Source: Mimachlamys varia (Eukaryota > Mollusca > Bivalvia > Pectinida > Pectinidae). Taken from it: a stretch of 64,000 nucleotides of DNA. Both the position numbers and the translations under genes were made by a program. Shown here in pieces: positions 57,480 through 60,400 of this stretch (the stretch's first letter is position 1; the number at the start of each line of letters is the position of its first letter). Location of the stretch: NCBI GenBank assembly GCA_947623455.1, contig OX392538.1:1798001-1862000 (forward strand). The letters are read 5' to 3'. A model generated the notes under the pieces. That model worked only from the letters and a program-made list of their open reading frames with translations, was not told where the DNA came from and ran no database searches.

Positions 57480-60400
57480 AGAGGGGCGCACGGATACCAT
57501 TTGTAACAGGAAAAAGAATAGTGTGCTCCCATGCTCCCACAGGGGATCAAACTTCGATCTCCAGGTTCCTAGTCGGACACTACCACTGAGATAAAGGGAA
57601 ATTTCCTGTAGCTCGAAGCCAGAAGGCAAAAAACTAATCCTATGAACAATCAAAACCTGCCGTATTTACATATTGAATTTTACCCTATATCACAGGGTTA
57701 ATTCGTGATCACCTAAAAAAAAAACAGCATGTCCTGTCATAAAACCCACAATTAACAGGTTACAATATTACAAAGCAAAACAATGGTAAAAGCTGTTTAG
57801 AATTTCATCAACACGGGTAGTCGGGTTAGGCATAAGGTGTAAGTGAGGATCACACGCAGGGTTGTCTCCCCTGTGACAAACGTGAATTATTAGGACACGC
57901 CCAGCGTATAATTACCCATATCAGCGGAATCCTCTAGCTCCTTTTTCTGATCTGCAGGTGGGAATTCACATTAAGGACTGTTTACATCTCTCAATTTAGT
58001 AAATCCAACACTGGGATTGATTTTGAGGAATATTTAATACACACAAACATAGAAATACACAGGTCACAACAATGACACAATATGACAACATCTGACCAGC
58101 ATTTCTGTCATGCTATATAAATGTCTGTGGTGTGTATCGGGCTAGCTGTAATGTGCTGTCTGCTATGTCGGTTGTATATTGTCTAATGTTCGTCTGTAAC
58201 ATGTTTATGTATGTTGGCTTGTTTTTGTATTTTTTGTGTTGTCTGTCAGATGATAAGAGCTGTATGTTGCCTACCTTTACTGCCTAGAAAACTGTCAGGA
58301 ATCAGTTGTCTGTTGTAAGTTGTCTGTTGTAAGTTGACTGTTGTAAGTTGTCTGTTGTAAGTTGTCTGTTGTAAGTTTTCTGTTGAAAGTTGTCTGTTGT
58401 AAGTTGTCTGTTGAAAGTTGACTGTTGTAAGTTGTCTGTTGTAAGATGTCTGTTGTATGTTGTCAGTTATAAGTTGTCTGTTGTAAGTTGTCTGTTGAAA
58501 GTTGACTGTTGTAAGTTGTCTGTTGTAAGTTGTCTGTTGTAAGTTGACTGTTGTAAGTTGTCTGTTGTAAGTTGTCTGTTGTAAGTTGTCTGTTGTAAGT
58601 TGACTGTTGTAAGTTGTCTGGTTGTCTGTTGAAAGTTGTCTGTTGTAAGTTGTCTGTTGTAAGTTGTCTGTAGTAAGTTGTAATACATCAGTGATGCCCC
58701 TTGTAGTATATCTTAATAGTTGATTGAAAGTTGTCTATTATGTCCCCTGTAAATTGTCTGTTACACCTGATGCCTGTGATGTCTATATGTCTGTTACATC
58801 TGATGTCTATGATGTCTATATGTCTGTTACACCTGATGTCTATGATGTCTATATGTCTGTTACACCTGATGCCTGTGATGTCTATATGTCTGTTACACCT
58901 GATGTCTATGATGTCTATATGTCTGTTACACCTGATGCCTGTGATGTCTATATGTCTGTTACATCTGATGTCTATGATGTCTATATGTCTGTTACATCTG
59001 ATGTCTATGATGTCTATATGTCTGTTATACCTGATGCCTGTGATGTCTATATGTCTGTTACATCTGATGTCTATGATGTCTATATGTCTGTTACACCTGA
59101 TGTCTATGATGTCTATATGTCTGTGATACCTGATGTCTGTGATGTCTGTTACACCTGATGTCTATGATGTCTATATGTCTGTGATACCTGATGTCTGTGA
59201 TGTCTGTTACACCTGATGTCAGTGTTGTCTATATGTCTGTTACACCTGATGCCTGTGATGTCTATATGTCTGTTACACCTGATGTCTATGATGTCTATAT
59301 GTCTGTTACACCTGATGTCTATGATGTCTATATGTCTGTTACACCTGATGCCTGTGATGTCTATTTGTCTGTTACACCTGATGTCTATGATGTCTATATG
59401 TCTGTTACACCTGATGTCTATGATGTCTATATGTCTGTTACACCTGATGTCTATGATGTCTATATGTCTGTTACACCTGATGTCTATGATGTCTATATGT
59501 CTGTTACACCTGATGTCTATGATGTCTATATGTCTGTTACATCTGATGTCTATGATGTCTATATGTCTGTTACATCTGATGTCTATGATGTCTATATGTC
59601 TGTTACACCTGATGTCTATGATGTCTATATGTCTGTTACACCTGATGCCTGTGACGCCTACCTTTACTGCTGAGGACACTGTCAGGTATATGTTTTGCCA
59701 GTTTAAATTCTCTCTCCTCCCACATCTTGCTGATTTGTGTGATTTTGACCTCAAGGTCAAACTCCTCGATGGCACCAAGGTAGATTGTATGAATGAGCTG
59801 GGCGTGCTCCTCAAGGTCGTACGCTAGAAGGTCAGCGACAGTGTACTGCTTCATCCCGTCGTAGGTCTCGTTCATGCCGACGAAGATAGCCTTCCAGTGG
59901 CGTTCCTACATCACAGTAACAGTGTAAACCACTCACCGGTAAAATAACGGTACACTGAGCATTCTTAGTATTACTGAGTTTGGTCAGCGAAAAAATTCAA
60001 AAAAAGATTCAATTGTTGTTTGCAGGATTTTATTGAAAAATTGTAATTTGCAAGATTTTATCTCAAAAAACAGTAATTTAAATATTTAAAAACATCCTTT
60101 AAATGACTTAATACTCTCCTCATGACCCTCATTACATAATGAATCTGCTTTAAGACTCCTCACAACGTGATAAACACTTACCTTGAGTGCCTCGTTAGCC
60201 AGCTTGTGCAAAACAGGTAGGTTTTTCTTGAACTCTGACATAGACTGGAACCACGCCCCTAACACCTGGTCCCCTTGTGGTAGGTAAGGTTTGAGTTGGG
60301 CGGCAGCTGACTGCCACTCGAACAGTTTCTCTAATGCCTTCTTAATATTCATCTACAACATACACATGTACCGGTTATATCTTTATGTTACTGTTCTCTA

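Noticed and set aside
57530..57610. tRNA gene on the minus strand
   Set aside because: A-box and B-box-like motifs are present but the acceptor stem and anticodon arm do not fold plausibly and a SINE body follows; called a SINE.
58724..59827. Plus and minus ORFs of 144-221 codons (MSVTPDVYDVY repeats)
   Set aside because: These are frames of the 33-bp array; only the minus-strand part above 59,662 is exon 6.
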